This document shows, piece after piece, positions 17,645 to 25,736 of a DNA stretch of 64,000 nucleotides (the first letter of the stretch is position 1; every line of letters begins with the position of its first letter). The stretch comes from Agrobacterium tumefaciens. GTDB taxonomy: Bacteria; Pseudomonadota; Alphaproteobacteria; Rhizobiales; Rhizobiaceae. Where the stretch lies: assembly GCF_013337285.1 (NCBI RefSeq), contig NZ_SUPW01000001.1:806001-870000 (forward strand), read 5' to 3'. The notes under the pieces were generated by a model. It did no database searches. It worked only from the letters and a program-made list of their open reading frames with translations, and was not told the DNA's origin. Made by a program: the position numbers and the translations under genes.

Positions 17645-18655
17645 ATGAAGAAACTCCTCGCCTCGACCATTCTCGTAACGGGCTTTATCATCGCTGCCGG
17701 TGCAGCAAATTCCGCCAATGCCGCCGAAGAGTGCGGCAGCATCTCCATCGCCGAAATGAACTGGGCATCCGCCGGTGTCGCGGCTTACGTCGACAAGTTC
17801 ATCATGGAAAATGGCTATGACTGCACGGTCAATGTCGTCAGCGGCGATACCATGCCGACCTTCGCCTCCATGAACGACAAGGGCCAGCCTGATATGGCGC
17901 CCGAATTGTGGGTGAACGCCGTGCGCGAGCCGCTCGACGCTGCCGTCAAGGACGGCCGGCTGATCGAAGCATCGAAAATCCTTTCCGAAGGCGGCATCGA
18001 AGGCTGGTGGATCCCGAAATTCATCGCCGACGAACACCCCGATATCAAGACCGTCGAGGATGCGCTGAAACATCCCGAGCTCTTCCCCGCTCCGGAAGAC
18101 GCCAGCAAGGGCGCCGTGCATAATTGCCCCTCCGGCTGGAACTGCCAGGTGACGACTACCAATCTCTACAAGGCGCGCGAAGGCGACAAAAAGGGCTTTA
18201 CCCTCGTCGATACCGGCTCGGCCGCCGGCCTCGACGGCTCGATCGCCAATGCGTTCGAAAAGAAGCAGGGCTGGCTCGGCTATTACTGGTCACCCACCGC
18301 CATTCTCGGCAAATACGAGATGGTGAAGCTGGATGACGGCGTTGAGCTTGACCGCGCCCATTTCGACGAGTGCACGGCCAAGGTCGATTGCGCCGATCCC
18401 AAGGTCAACGCCTATCCGGTGGCCGATGTCTTCACCGTCATCACCAAGGATTTCGAAGGCAAGGCCGGTGTGACGATGGATTATCTGAAGGCCCGCAACT
18501 GGGACAACAAGATGGTCGCCGAAATCCTTGCCTGGATGGATGAAAACCAGGGCACCAACGAGGATGGGGCGGAGTATTTCCTCGAAAATCATGAGGAAAT
18601 CTGGACGAAGTGGGTTCCGGCCGAGGTGGCGGAGAAGATCAAGGCTTCGATGTGA
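17645..18655 (+). CDS. ABC transporter substrate-binding protein, glycine betaine/choline type (OpuAC)
   Basis: 336 residues. A signal peptide (MKKLLASTILVTGFIIAAG ... NSANA) is followed by an OpuAC domain that opens GSISIAEMNWASAGVAAYVDKFIMENGYDCTV. Aromatic residues likely to cage a quaternary ammonium are present (ELWVNAVRE, GWWIPKF, YYWSPT), with paired cysteines in HNCPSGWNC and DECTAKVDC. It captures betaine, proline or choline-like osmolytes in the periplasm. The ATG at 17645 is preferred over upstream frames because the signal peptide starts there. Permease and ATPase genes follow on the same strand, but only after 254 bp that contain a large palindromic repeat. Confidence 0.92.
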   Translation: MKKLLASTILVTGFIIAAGAANSANAAEECGSISIAEMNWASAGVAAYVDKFIMENGYDCTVNVVSGDTMPTFASMNDKGQPDMAPELWVNAVREPLDAAVKDGRLIEASKILSEGGIEGWWIPKFIADEHPDIKTVEDALKHPELFPAPEDASKGAVHNCPSGWNCQVTTTNLYKAREGDKKGFTLVDTGSAAGLDGSIANAFEKKQGWLGYYWSPTAILGKYEMVKLDDGVELDRAHFDECTAKVDCADPKVNAYPVADVFTVITKDFEGKAGVTMDYLKARNWDNKMVAEILAWMDENQGTNEDGAEYFLENHEEIWTKWVPAEVAEKIKASM

Positions 18656-18696
18656 TTGGTTGATGGGAGGGGAAAGTTTCGGTTGGTATCCGTGGC

Positions 18697-18853
18697 TTTA
18701 CCCCCCTCTGCCCTGCCGGGCATCTCCCCCACAAGGAGGGAGATCGGCTGGGCGCACCCTTCTCACAAATCCGCAACGTGTTTGATGGGCGAGACTTTGC
18801 CGCAGGTCGATCTCCCCCCTTGTGGGGGAGATGTCCGGCAGGACAGAGGGGGG
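18697..18853. repeat. Interspersed inverted repeat, family 2 (copy 2), inside an operon
   Basis: Left arm TTTACCCCCCTCTGCCCTGC...AGGGAGATCG and right arm CGATCTCCC...CCGGCAGGACAGAGGGG, as at 11019-11179. It lies between the binding-protein and permease genes. As a long hairpin in the transcript it could stabilise the upstream message and lower downstream expression. Confidence 0.85.
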
Positions 18854-18909
18854 TGCCCGCGCACTCCAACCTCCCCCCATCCCCAAAACCCAAAGGGAAA
18901 ACAACAATA

Positions 18910-19818
18910 ATGGCCCTCTGCAATTACCTGCCGGACCTGCTCTGCAAGTTCCCGGCCATCGACAACGGCACGATGCGTGTGGCACGCAAAACCATCGACG
19001 ATGGTTTTCGCGACATCGTGCGCAATTACGGCGATGCGATCGATGTGATCGTGCATCCGCTGCAACTCTTTCTCAACGCCTCGGAGCGGCTGTTCATCCA
19101 GACCCCGTGGATCGTGACGATGCTGGTTATTCTCGCCATCGTGCATCTGGCCGGGCGCAGCTTCAAGATCACCGGCGGCACTGCCATCTCGCTCCTCATG
19201 ATCGGCGCGGTCGGCCTCTGGCGAGACGCCATGACGACGCTTTCCATCGTCGCCATCGCCACGCTGATCGCCATCGTCATCGGCCTGCCACTCGGCATCC
19301 TGATGGGACGCTCCGAACGGTTGCAGCGCCTCATCAACCCCGTGCTCGACGTGATGCAGACCCTGCCAAGCTTCGTTTATCTCATCCCCGTGGTGGTGAT
19401 TTTCGGCATCGGCAAGGTACCGGGCCTGATTGCGGTGGTGATCTATGCCATTCCGCCGGTCATCCGTCTGACCAGCCTCGGCATTCGCCTCGTGGACCGC
19501 GAAGTGCTTGAGGCGGCCGATGCCTTCGGCTCCTCCAATGGCCAGAAGCTGTTCAACGTGCAGTTGCCCCTGGCGCTACCCACCATCATGACCGGCATCA
19601 ACCAGACCATCATGATGGCGCTCGCCATGGTCGTCGTCGCCTCCATGGTCGGCGTCGGCGGGCTTGGCAAGAATGTGCTGCAAGCCATCAACAACCAGTT
19701 CTTCACGGTGGGCTTCCTGAACGGTTTCGCTCTGGTCGCCATCGCCATCATGTTCGACAGGGCAAGCCAGGCTTTCGGCAAGCGCCTGCAGAAATACCGC
19801 GAGGTCTCCCATGGCTAA
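18910..19818 (+). CDS. ABC transporter permease, glycine betaine/choline type (ProW/ChoW-like)
   Basis: 302 residues with about six membrane helices. The binding-protein-dependent permease motif with the EAA loop is visible as REVLEAADAFGSSNGQKLFNVQLPLALPTIMTG, and an upstream segment reads LINPVLDVMQTLPSFVYLIP, typical of the ProW/OpuAB group. The start is ATG 18910 with AAAGGGAAAA upstream. The frame remains open back through the repeat, but the translated repeat looks non-coding. The last 8 bp overlap the ATPase gene. Confidence 0.93.
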   Translation: MALCNYLPDLLCKFPAIDNGTMRVARKTIDDGFRDIVRNYGDAIDVIVHPLQLFLNASERLFIQTPWIVTMLVILAIVHLAGRSFKITGGTAISLLMIGAVGLWRDAMTTLSIVAIATLIAIVIGLPLGILMGRSERLQRLINPVLDVMQTLPSFVYLIPVVVIFGIGKVPGLIAVVIYAIPPVIRLTSLGIRLVDREVLEAADAFGSSNGQKLFNVQLPLALPTIMTGINQTIMMALAMVVVASMVGVGGLGKNVLQAINNQFFTVGFLNGFALVAIAIMFDRASQAFGKRLQKYREVSHG

Positions 19819-20944
19819 AAGCATCGAAATCCGCAACCTTTACAAGATCTTCGGCAAGCATCCCGAGAAATATCTCGAAGCGGTGCGATCCGGCATGGAC
19901 AAGGTGGAGCTGAACGACAAACACAACCACGTTCTCGGTCTCAACAACATCAACATCACCATGCCGGGCGGCAAGATTACCGTCGTCATGGGCCTTTCCG
20001 GCTCCGGCAAGTCGACGCTGATCCGCCACATCAACCGGCTGATCGACCCGACCGCCGGTGAGGTTCTCTATGACGGCGACGACATTTGCGGCATGAGCAC
20101 CTCGGCGCTCAGGAAATTCCGCCGCCTCAAGACGGCGATGGTGTTTCAGAAATTCGGCCTTTTGCCGCACCGCACCGTGCTGGAAAACAGCGTCTACGGT
20201 CTCGATATCCAGGGCGTGCCGCGCAAGGAAAGCGAAGAAAAGGGCCGTTACTGGCTGGAGCGGGTCGGCCTTTCCGGCTACGAGGATTATTATCCGAACC
20301 AGCTTTCCGGCGGCATGCAGCAGCGCGTTGGCCTTGCCCGCGCACTTGCCAATGACGCCGATATTCTGCTGATGGATGAAGCCTATTCGGCGCTCGATCC
20401 GCTGATCCGCGTCGATATGCAGACCATGCTGCTCGATTTGCAGCAGGAGCTGAAGAAGACCGTGGTGTTCATCACCCACGATCTCGACGAGGCTTTGCGG
20501 CTGGGTGACCACATCGCTATTCTGAAGGACGGCGAAGTGGTGCAGCAGGGTGATGGCCAGAGCATCATTCTCTCCCCTGCCGATGGCTACGTCACCGACT
20601 TCGTGCGCGACGTCAATCGCAGCCGCGTGCTTCAGGCCACCACGGTCATGGAGCCGTTGGACAGCAAGCCGCAGGGCATGTCCGTGCCGGAAAGCGCGAC
20701 GCTGGAAACCATCGCCCGCGATATGTCGGAGGCCAACGAGACTCAGGCGCATGTGGTGGACGAGGACGGCAAGCCGGTCGGTTCGATCGGCCTCGACACG
20801 CTGGTGGCGGCCATGGTGACACCCGCTGCGCAGGAGCCGGACGCGACGGTTGAGGCAACGCCCGTGCCGCAGGAGGCTGAGGCCGTGGAGGAGACCGCGA
20901 AGGTGCGGGAGGCGGTTTTGCCGGTGGAGAAGGAAACGGCGTAA
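19811..20944 (+). CDS. ABC transporter ATPase, glycine betaine/choline type (ProV/ChoV-like)
   Basis: 377 residues. Walker A GLSGSGKST, Q-loop VFQKFGLLPHRTVLEN, signature LSGGMQQR, Walker B ILLMDEAYSALDP and H-loop ITHDLDEA are all intact. After residue about 275 comes a CBS-like regulatory region, then a Glu/Val/Ala-rich tail. It powers the importer made with the two preceding genes, and its start overlaps the permease gene by 8 bp. Confidence 0.95.
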   Translation: MAKSIEIRNLYKIFGKHPEKYLEAVRSGMDKVELNDKHNHVLGLNNINITMPGGKITVVMGLSGSGKSTLIRHINRLIDPTAGEVLYDGDDICGMSTSALRKFRRLKTAMVFQKFGLLPHRTVLENSVYGLDIQGVPRKESEEKGRYWLERVGLSGYEDYYPNQLSGGMQQRVGLARALANDADILLMDEAYSALDPLIRVDMQTMLLDLQQELKKTVVFITHDLDEALRLGDHIAILKDGEVVQQGDGQSIILSPADGYVTDFVRDVNRSRVLQATTVMEPLDSKPQGMSVPESATLETIARDMSEANETQAHVVDEDGKPVGSIGLDTLVAAMVTPAAQEPDATVEATPVPQEAEAVEETAKVREAVLPVEKETA

Positions 20945-20967
20945 TCAGGCTATCCTGACATCGTTTC

Positions 20968-20988
20968 CGTCATCCTTGGGCTTGTCCC
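20968..20988. repeat. Partial arm of repeat family 4
   Basis: CGTCATCCTTGGGCTTGTCC matches the left arm of the element at 35089-35173 and stands about 75 bp before a complete copy at 21062-21149. Confidence 0.55.
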
Positions 20989-21061
20989 ACTGCTGTCCGG
21001 TTTAAATTTCCGGGCAGGCCGAAGACCCCTTCAGGAGTGACGAAGGGTGCGAATTCTCTCG

Positions 21062-21149
21062 ACATCATCCTCCGCCCTGTGCCGAGGATCCAATCACGTT
21101 GAATAAAATCAATACGTTGCAGATCCTCGGGGCAAGCCCGAGGATGATG
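21062..21149. repeat. Interspersed inverted repeat, family 4 (copy 1)
   Basis: An 88-bp element: CATCATCCTC... and GAGGATCCAA at the left, AAAATCAATACGTTGCAG in the middle, and GATCCTCGGGGCAAGCCCG then AGGATGATG at the right. A second copy is at 35089-35173. It lies in the 386-bp gap between the ATPase gene and the small gene at 21331. The rest of the gap shows no gene. Confidence 0.8.
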
Positions 21150-21330
21150 CCGAATGTGTGGAGGCCGGCAATCCAGCCTTCCCGCCACCACCCTATCCCC
21201 TTCCCGCAAAAACGAAGCACCACTTCACCGCCTGTCAAGCTGGGAACGTCATTGCAACGCAGCAAGCGCAAGTTTCAGGCAAGTCGCCGCCGTTAACCCT
21301 TCGTTAACTTTTGAACGCGGAATCACCGAC

Positions 21331-21618
21331 ATGCAGATCGAAAGCAATATCGGCGGATACAATTATCAGGGACGTATCCGCGAGATCGAAAAAACCGGCA
21401 GCGCGCAGAGCACGCCGGAGGAGCAGGCCGTCAAACGCGGCCCGGGCAACCCCACCGTTTCCAGCACCATTCTTTCGCAATCGCTGGCAAATGTGCTGTG
21501 GGCCGTGGGGAATGGCAACGCGCCGGCCTATCAGGACACGCCGGCGGCCGCTTCCGCCGAGGACAAGGCGGAAGCGCAGGCCGAGTGGGTGCGCAGCGCC
21601 TATTCCGAATACGAATAG
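21331..21618 (+). CDS. Hypothetical small protein, 95 residues
   Basis: The frame begins MQIESNIGGYNYQGRIREIEKTGSA, has a short hydrophobic-leaning centre (STILSQSLANVLWAVGNG) and ends AEWVRSAYSEYE. No signal peptide or known domain is visible. GCGGAA lies about 12 bases before the ATG, and third-position GC is typical of the genome, so it is probably a real gene. It converges on dmeF with only 10 bp between stops. Confidence 0.6.
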   Translation: MQIESNIGGYNYQGRIREIEKTGSAQSTPEEQAVKRGPGNPTVSSTILSQSLANVLWAVGNGNAPAYQDTPAAASAEDKAEAQAEWVRSAYSEYE

Positions 21619-21628
21619 GCGATTCTTC

Positions 21629-22636
21629 TCAGGCCCTTGCCGGGCTGACCTCCACTGTCACATGTGACAGTTCATGTATGGCGGCAAGTTTCTGCTTGTA
21701 GAAAGCCGGCGCTTTCGGCGCCTGCGACTGGATCGCCACGATGGCGGCGTGATGGCCCGGCCCCACCTGCCAGACATGCAGGTCGGTGATGCGGTCCTCT
21801 TCCGTCTCAACGCTTTCACGGATTTCCTGCGGCAGATCTTCGGTCTGCGGCACGGCATCGAGCAGGGTTGTCGCCGTTGAGCGCACCAGACCCCATGACC
21901 AGCGGGCGATGACCAGACCGCCAACGATGCCCATTGCCGGATCAAGGAAAGACCAGCCGTTCCATTTGCCGAGCAGTAGCGCGACGATGGCAAGAACCGA
22001 GGTCAACGCATCCGCCAGCACATGCAGATAGGCGGCGCGCAGATTATTGTCCCTGCCGCCTTTTGCTGCACCATGGTCTCCATGATGCGCGTGCGAGCCG
22101 TGGTCGTGATGGGCGTGGCTGCCATGGCCGTGATGGGCATGCGAGCCGTGTCCATGCCCATGATCATGATGATGGTCATCTTTCAAAAGCACGGCGCTGA
22201 CGAGATTGACGGCAAGACCGATGACGGCGACGAGGATCGCCTGATTGAAGTCGATCTGCACCGGATTGAAAAGCCGCATCGCGCTTTCAACGGCGATCAG
22301 CAGCGCCACCACCGCCAGCACAATGGCGCTGGCGAAGCCTGCGAGATCACCGAACTTGCCGGTGCCGAAAGTGAAGCGCGGGTTGCGCGCCTCGCGCCGG
22401 GCATAAAGATAGGCCAGCGCCGAAATCAGCATCGCGCCCGCATGGGTGGACATGTGCCAGCCATCTGCCGTCAATGCCATGGAGCCGAACCAGTTGCCGG
22501 CGACAATCTCTGCCACCATCATCACGGTAGTCAGCGCGATGACCATCCACACGCGCTTTTCATTGCGCTCATGGTTCTGGCCGAGAAAAACATGGTCGTG
22601 GCCGGTCGCGGCAGGGAATTCGGATGTCGTCGTCAT
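21629..22636 (-). CDS. dmeF: DmeF-type cation diffusion facilitator (Co2+/Ni2+ efflux)
   Basis: 335 residues with six membrane helices of the CDF family. The metal site in helix 2 reads LTADGWHMSTHAG (the canonical HxxxD is replaced by an AD-x2-H-x3-H arrangement seen in DmeF), and helix 5 has YLHVLADALTSVLAI. Between helices 4 and 5 is a histidine-rich loop with repeated GSHAHHGH units (about residues 153-195). DmeF exports cobalt and nickel from the cytosol. It lies 78 bp downstream of its regulator dmeR on the same strand, the dmeRF order known in Rhizobium and Agrobacterium. Confidence 0.93.
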   Translation of the reverse strand: MTTTSEFPAATGHDHVFLGQNHERNEKRVWMVIALTTVMMVAEIVAGNWFGSMALTADGWHMSTHAGAMLISALAYLYARREARNPRFTFGTGKFGDLAGFASAIVLAVVALLIAVESAMRLFNPVQIDFNQAILVAVIGLAVNLVSAVLLKDDHHHDHGHGHGSHAHHGHGSHAHHDHGSHAHHGDHGAAKGGRDNNLRAAYLHVLADALTSVLAIVALLLGKWNGWSFLDPAMGIVGGLVIARWSWGLVRSTATTLLDAVPQTEDLPQEIRESVETEEDRITDLHVWQVGPGHHAAIVAIQSQAPKAPAFYKQKLAAIHELSHVTVEVSPARA

Positions 22637-22714
22637 GTCGCTTATCCTGTTCGATCTTCAAGGTAGTCGTTCCACGCATGGCTTTTTCCCAAAGCGGACA
22701 CTTTGGAGGGCTTG

Positions 22715-22987
22715 CTAGCGGATGTAGGTCTTCAGCACCTGGGCCAGCTCTTCCGCCGCCCGTGCCCGCTCGTCTTCATTTTCGGCGTGCACCACATGTT
22801 CGTGCAGGTGCTCCTGCATCACCTCTCCCGTCAAACCGGATAGCGCGCCGCGCACCGAAGCCAGCAATTGCAGCACCTCGCCGCAGGGCTTGGCGTCATC
22901 AAGCGCACGCTCCACCGCCTCCATCTGCCCTTTCAGGCGGCGGATGCGGGCCAGAAGCTTCTCCTTGTTGCGGATCGTATGGGACAT
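22715..22987 (-). CDS. dmeR: DmeR, RcnR/CsoR-family Co2+/Ni2+-responsive repressor
   Basis: 90 residues, all-helical CsoR/RcnR fold. The four RcnR metal ligands fall at exactly His3, Cys35, His60 and His64 (MSHTI, AKPCGE, QEHLHEHVV), so it should sense nickel or cobalt and not copper. Start is the ATG at 22987, because His3 requires it; the ATG at 22993 would displace the ligand numbering. An inverted repeat with a G6 centre lies 10 bp upstream (22997-23022). Metal binding should release it from DNA and allow dmeRF transcription. Confidence 0.94.
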   Translation of the reverse strand: MSHTIRNKEKLLARIRRLKGQMEAVERALDDAKPCGEVLQLLASVRGALSGLTGEVMQEHLHEHVVHAENEDERARAAEELAQVLKTYIR

Positions 22988-22996
22988 AAGCACCTC

Positions 22997-23022
22997 ATAT
23001 AGTATAGGGGGGTATACTATAT
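22997..23022 (-). promoter_or_regulatory. DmeR/RcnR-type operator
   Basis: ATATAGTATA, six G, TATACTATAT: a perfect 10-bp-arm dyad around a G/C tract, the arrangement described for RcnR (TACT-G6-N-AGTA) and for rhizobial DmeR. It lies immediately upstream of dmeR. Confidence 0.88.
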
Positions 23023-23114
23023 TGCGTTGATTTTTCGTTCAAGTCCTGCGTGACGCAATCCTCGCGAATGTTTCGGCCCCTAAAAATGCTCCATCAGAAC
23101 TTGGGGACTCAGTC

Positions 23115-23471
23115 ATGACGACTATCGCAGCAACCACCACCAGCTATTATGCTTCTCCGGTCCGGACCCTTGAGCCGACGAAAAACAGGGAAACCCACTC
23201 CACCACCGAAGCCCTGCTGGAGTTGACCCGCGCCGCACACCGCGCCATCTCGAGCGCCGAGAGCGTCGCCACCGCGGTCGCACCGGCCGCCGCCAGCGTG
23301 TCGGCCGGCCTTGCCGCCGCATTGTGGAACCTCGACAGCCGCGCCTCCACCACAGCTACGCCCGTGCTGGAGATGGCCGCATCCTCCGCCCAGCCTGAAG
23401 CCACATCCAGCCTCGAGGCAGAAGTTGTGAAAGCGCTGGCTCAGGCGCTCGGTGTGGACGACGCCGCCTGA
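23115..23471 (+). CDS. Hypothetical Ala/Thr/Ser-rich protein, 118 residues
   Basis: The frame starts MTTIAATTTSYYASPVRTLEPT after GGGGACTC and continues with an amphipathic Ala/Glu-rich segment (EALLELTRAAHRAISSAESVA). It ends LEAEVVKALAQALGVDDAA. No signal peptide, membrane helix or known family is visible. Codon bias resembles the host. It is divergent from dmeR and lies 127 bp before the zntR-like gene on the same strand. Confidence 0.55.
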   Translation: MTTIAATTTSYYASPVRTLEPTKNRETHSTTEALLELTRAAHRAISSAESVATAVAPAAASVSAGLAAALWNLDSRASTTATPVLEMAASSAQPEATSSLEAEVVKALAQALGVDDAA

Positions 23472-23518
23472 CACCCATTGACCTGAAAGCCATTGAACAA
23501 CGGGCTGAAAAGCCATAT

Positions 23519-23533
23519 CTCTAGAGACTAGAG
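23519..23533. promoter_or_regulatory. MerR-type dyad upstream of the zntR-like gene
   Basis: CTCTAG-AGA-CTAGAG is a perfect dyad identical in both arms to the operator in front of zntA (57928-57942). It lies 65 bp before the regulator's ATG. The flanking -35/-10 boxes are poor, so the site may serve repression or autoregulation. Confidence 0.6.
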
Positions 23534-23598
23534 CATCGGACCATGAGCGGCGGAAATACCCCGCTCTGTTGCCGCTGCGCCAGAAATATGGAGAAAGC

Positions 23599-24012
23599 AT
23601 GCTGTCCATCGGTGAACTGTCCAAGCGTACCGGCGTCAAGGTGCCGACGATCCGCTATTATGAGCAGATGGGCCTCATCCGCGAGGCGGACCGTTCGGAA
23701 GGTAACCAGCGCCGTTACGAAAAAACCGACCTCGAAAGGCTGGCCTTTATCCGCCATGCCCGTGATATAGGTCTGAACATCGATGCCATTCGCGAACTCA
23801 TCGCGCTCAGCCAGCACCGGCAAATGCCGTGCGAGGGGGCGGACCGTATCGCCGCCGAACACCTCGCCCATGTCCGCGAAAAGATCGCCAGCCTGAAGAA
23901 GCTCGAACACGAGCTGGAGCGCATCGTCTCCCATTGCCACGGCCATTCCATCGAGGATTGTTACGTCATCCGCGCGCTTTCCGACCACGGCATGTGCGAA
24001 GGCGAGCATTGA
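23599..24012 (+). CDS. zntR: MerR-family metal regulator, ZntR/CadR-like
   Basis: 137 residues. The N-terminal MerR helix-turn-helix (MLSIGELSKRTGVKVPTIRYYEQMGLI) is followed by a long dimerisation helix. Metal ligands are Cys78, then the cluster SHCHGHSIEDCYV (Cys113, His114, His116, Cys121), then Cys133. This pattern matches ZntR (Cys79, Cys114/115, Cys124) better than CueR. It should twist a 19-20-bp-spaced promoter into activity when zinc, cadmium or lead binds. GGAGAAAGC precedes the ATG. The likely target, zntA, is 34 kb away at 57984 and carries the same dyad. Confidence 0.88.
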   Translation: MLSIGELSKRTGVKVPTIRYYEQMGLIREADRSEGNQRRYEKTDLERLAFIRHARDIGLNIDAIRELIALSQHRQMPCEGADRIAAEHLAHVREKIASLKKLEHELERIVSHCHGHSIEDCYVIRALSDHGMCEGEH

Positions 24013-24096
24013 GACGCCGACGGATCGAGATGGTGACATCCAGTTGTCACCCGCACGATATATGCGCGTCCCATCTCTTTCAAAAAGACCTGCCGG

Positions 24097-25032
24097 ATGC
24101 CCGAAATCTCTCCCTTCGACACAGTTTTCATCGATGTTTCCGAAGGCCACAGGCTGCATGTGACGATTTCGGGCAACCCGGCGGGACAGGCCGCGATCCT
24201 GCTGCATGGCGGCCCCGGCTCCGGAATATCGGCCACGGCGCGGCGTTATTTCGATCCTGAGCGTTACCGAATCATCCAGTTCGACCAACGCGGATGCGGG
24301 CAAAGCACGCCGAATGCCGCCGTCAGCCTCGAGCACAACACCACACAGCATCTGATCGACGACATGGAGGCCATTCGTACGGCGCTTGGCGTCGATGACT
24401 GGCTGGTGTTCGGAACATCATGGGGTTCCACGCTTGCGCTTGCCTATGCCCAGCGCCACCCTCGGCATGTGCGCGCCATGGTTCTGGCGGGTGTCACCAC
24501 CACGCGGCAAAAGGAAATCGACTGGCTTTACAAGGGGCTGGCGATGTTCCTGCCGCAGCAATGGCAGCGCTTCATCGCGGCTATCCCGGATCACCTGGCG
24601 AAGGAAGATCCCGTCGGCGCGTATCTCCAGCTTTTGAACGATCCTGACCCGGTCATCCGCCGGATGGCGGCGCTTGAATGGCATTTGTGGGAGGCGGGTT
24701 CGATCAGCGCGGAGTCCAGCGCGGACTTTCCAGAAAAATGGCGTGATGCCGACTATATTCTGACCCGCGCCCGCCTCTGCGCCCATTATTTCCACCATGC
24801 GGCCTGGCTGGAGGACGGCGTGCTTCTGCGCAATGCCGGCGTGCTGGCGGGCATCCCCGGCATGCTCATCCAGGGCATGCGCGACCTGCAGGGACCACCC
24901 GTCACCGCTTACGAGCTTGCCGCCGCATGGCCGGGAAGCCAGCTGATCGCCATAGGTGGAGCCGGGCATTCCACCAGTGATGCGGGGATGGAGGATGCGA
25001 TTGTTTCGGCGATCGCACGATTTGCAAATTGA
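24097..25032 (+). CDS. pip: Proline iminopeptidase (alpha/beta hydrolase, S33)
   Basis: 311 residues. Diagnostic motifs are the oxyanion HGGPGSG (residues 37-43), FDQRGCGQS (62-70), nucleophile GTSWGS with Ser108, and the late histidine in GGAGHSTSD. Proline iminopeptidase releases N-terminal proline from peptides in the cytoplasm. The protein has the usual length and no export signal. The gene stands alone between the zntR-like gene and a terminator at about 25153. Confidence 0.93.
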   Translation: MPEISPFDTVFIDVSEGHRLHVTISGNPAGQAAILLHGGPGSGISATARRYFDPERYRIIQFDQRGCGQSTPNAAVSLEHNTTQHLIDDMEAIRTALGVDDWLVFGTSWGSTLALAYAQRHPRHVRAMVLAGVTTTRQKEIDWLYKGLAMFLPQQWQRFIAAIPDHLAKEDPVGAYLQLLNDPDPVIRRMAALEWHLWEAGSISAESSADFPEKWRDADYILTRARLCAHYFHHAAWLEDGVLLRNAGVLAGIPGMLIQGMRDLQGPPVTAYELAAAWPGSQLIAIGGAGHSTSDAGMEDAIVSAIARFAN

Positions 25033-25152
25033 AGCCGCTTGACAGATTACGGATTCGGGCGCATTGCAATGACATGATCAACGAACGCGCACCCATCTCC
25101 TGCTCGTACTTTTGGGCCTACCTTTAAGGGCGGCTCGACAGATCATATTGTC

Positions 25153-25184
25153 AACAAGCCGCCGTCAGGCGGCTTTGTTGTTTT
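25153..25184 (+). terminator. Rho-independent terminator upstream of the GNAT gene
   Basis: AACAAGCCGCC, loop GTCA, GGCGGCTTTGTT with one bulged base, then a T-rich stretch. It separates pip from the downstream gene pair. Confidence 0.75.
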
Positions 25185-25226
25185 CAAACGTCCTGACGGC
25201 ACCAATAAGACCAAAGGACCGAAAAA

Positions 25227-25715
25227 ATGACCGAAGATAGCTCCCTTACACTGGAAAGACCGCCCGTCGTCATCATTCGCGGCGCGCGCAAGACCGATCT
25301 GCCCGAGCTTAACGAGATGATCACGCTGCTTGCCTCCTACCACGGCGATGCGGCGGCAATCACGCCGGCCAAGCTTGAGCGCGACCTGTTCGGCCCCCTG
25401 CCCTGGGTGCATGGTCTCGTCGCCGAAGCCGATGGCGCGCTGATCGGCTACGCGCTGCTTCTGCCGCTCTACAGGGCGCAGGAAGGCCGACGCGGGCTTG
25501 AATTGCACCATCTCTTCGTGCGTGACGGCCATCGCGGCCACGGCACGGGCCAGCATCTGGTTTCCCGTGCCCGCGATATCGCCAAGCGGCTGGGTTGCGA
25601 CTATCTGTCCGTCAGCGCCACGACCGGGAATGTGGCGGCGCATCGTTTCTACGAAAACATGGATTTCGCGCCACGTCCGGTCACCGGCATGCGCTACATG
25701 CAGTCCATCGCCTGA
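25227..25715 (+). CDS. GNAT family N-acetyltransferase (diamine acetyltransferase-like)
   Basis: 162 residues, single GNAT domain. VIIRGARKTDLPELNEMITLLASYHGD opens it, the acetyl-CoA loop is VRDGHRGHGTGQHLVSRA, and NVAAHRFYENMDFAPR is near the C-terminus. The pattern resembles spermidine/diamine acetyltransferases, but the substrate is not determinable. It is followed 21 bp later by the DJ-1/PfpI gene, so the two are probably co-transcribed. Confidence 0.88.
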   Translation: MTEDSSLTLERPPVVIIRGARKTDLPELNEMITLLASYHGDAAAITPAKLERDLFGPLPWVHGLVAEADGALIGYALLLPLYRAQEGRRGLELHHLFVRDGHRGHGTGQHLVSRARDIAKRLGCDYLSVSATTGNVAAHRFYENMDFAPRPVTGMRYMQSIA

Positions 25716-25736
25716 TCAAAACCGACGGAGACGGCC

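Noticed and set aside
17367..17648. 93-codon plus-strand frame running into the binding-protein start
   Set aside because: Low-quality composition, no ribosome site, and it would overlap the signal-peptide start at 17645.
21331..23471. Possibility that the small genes at 21331 and 23115 form a family
   Set aside because: Their sequences share no alignable segment; only size and hypothetical status are in common.
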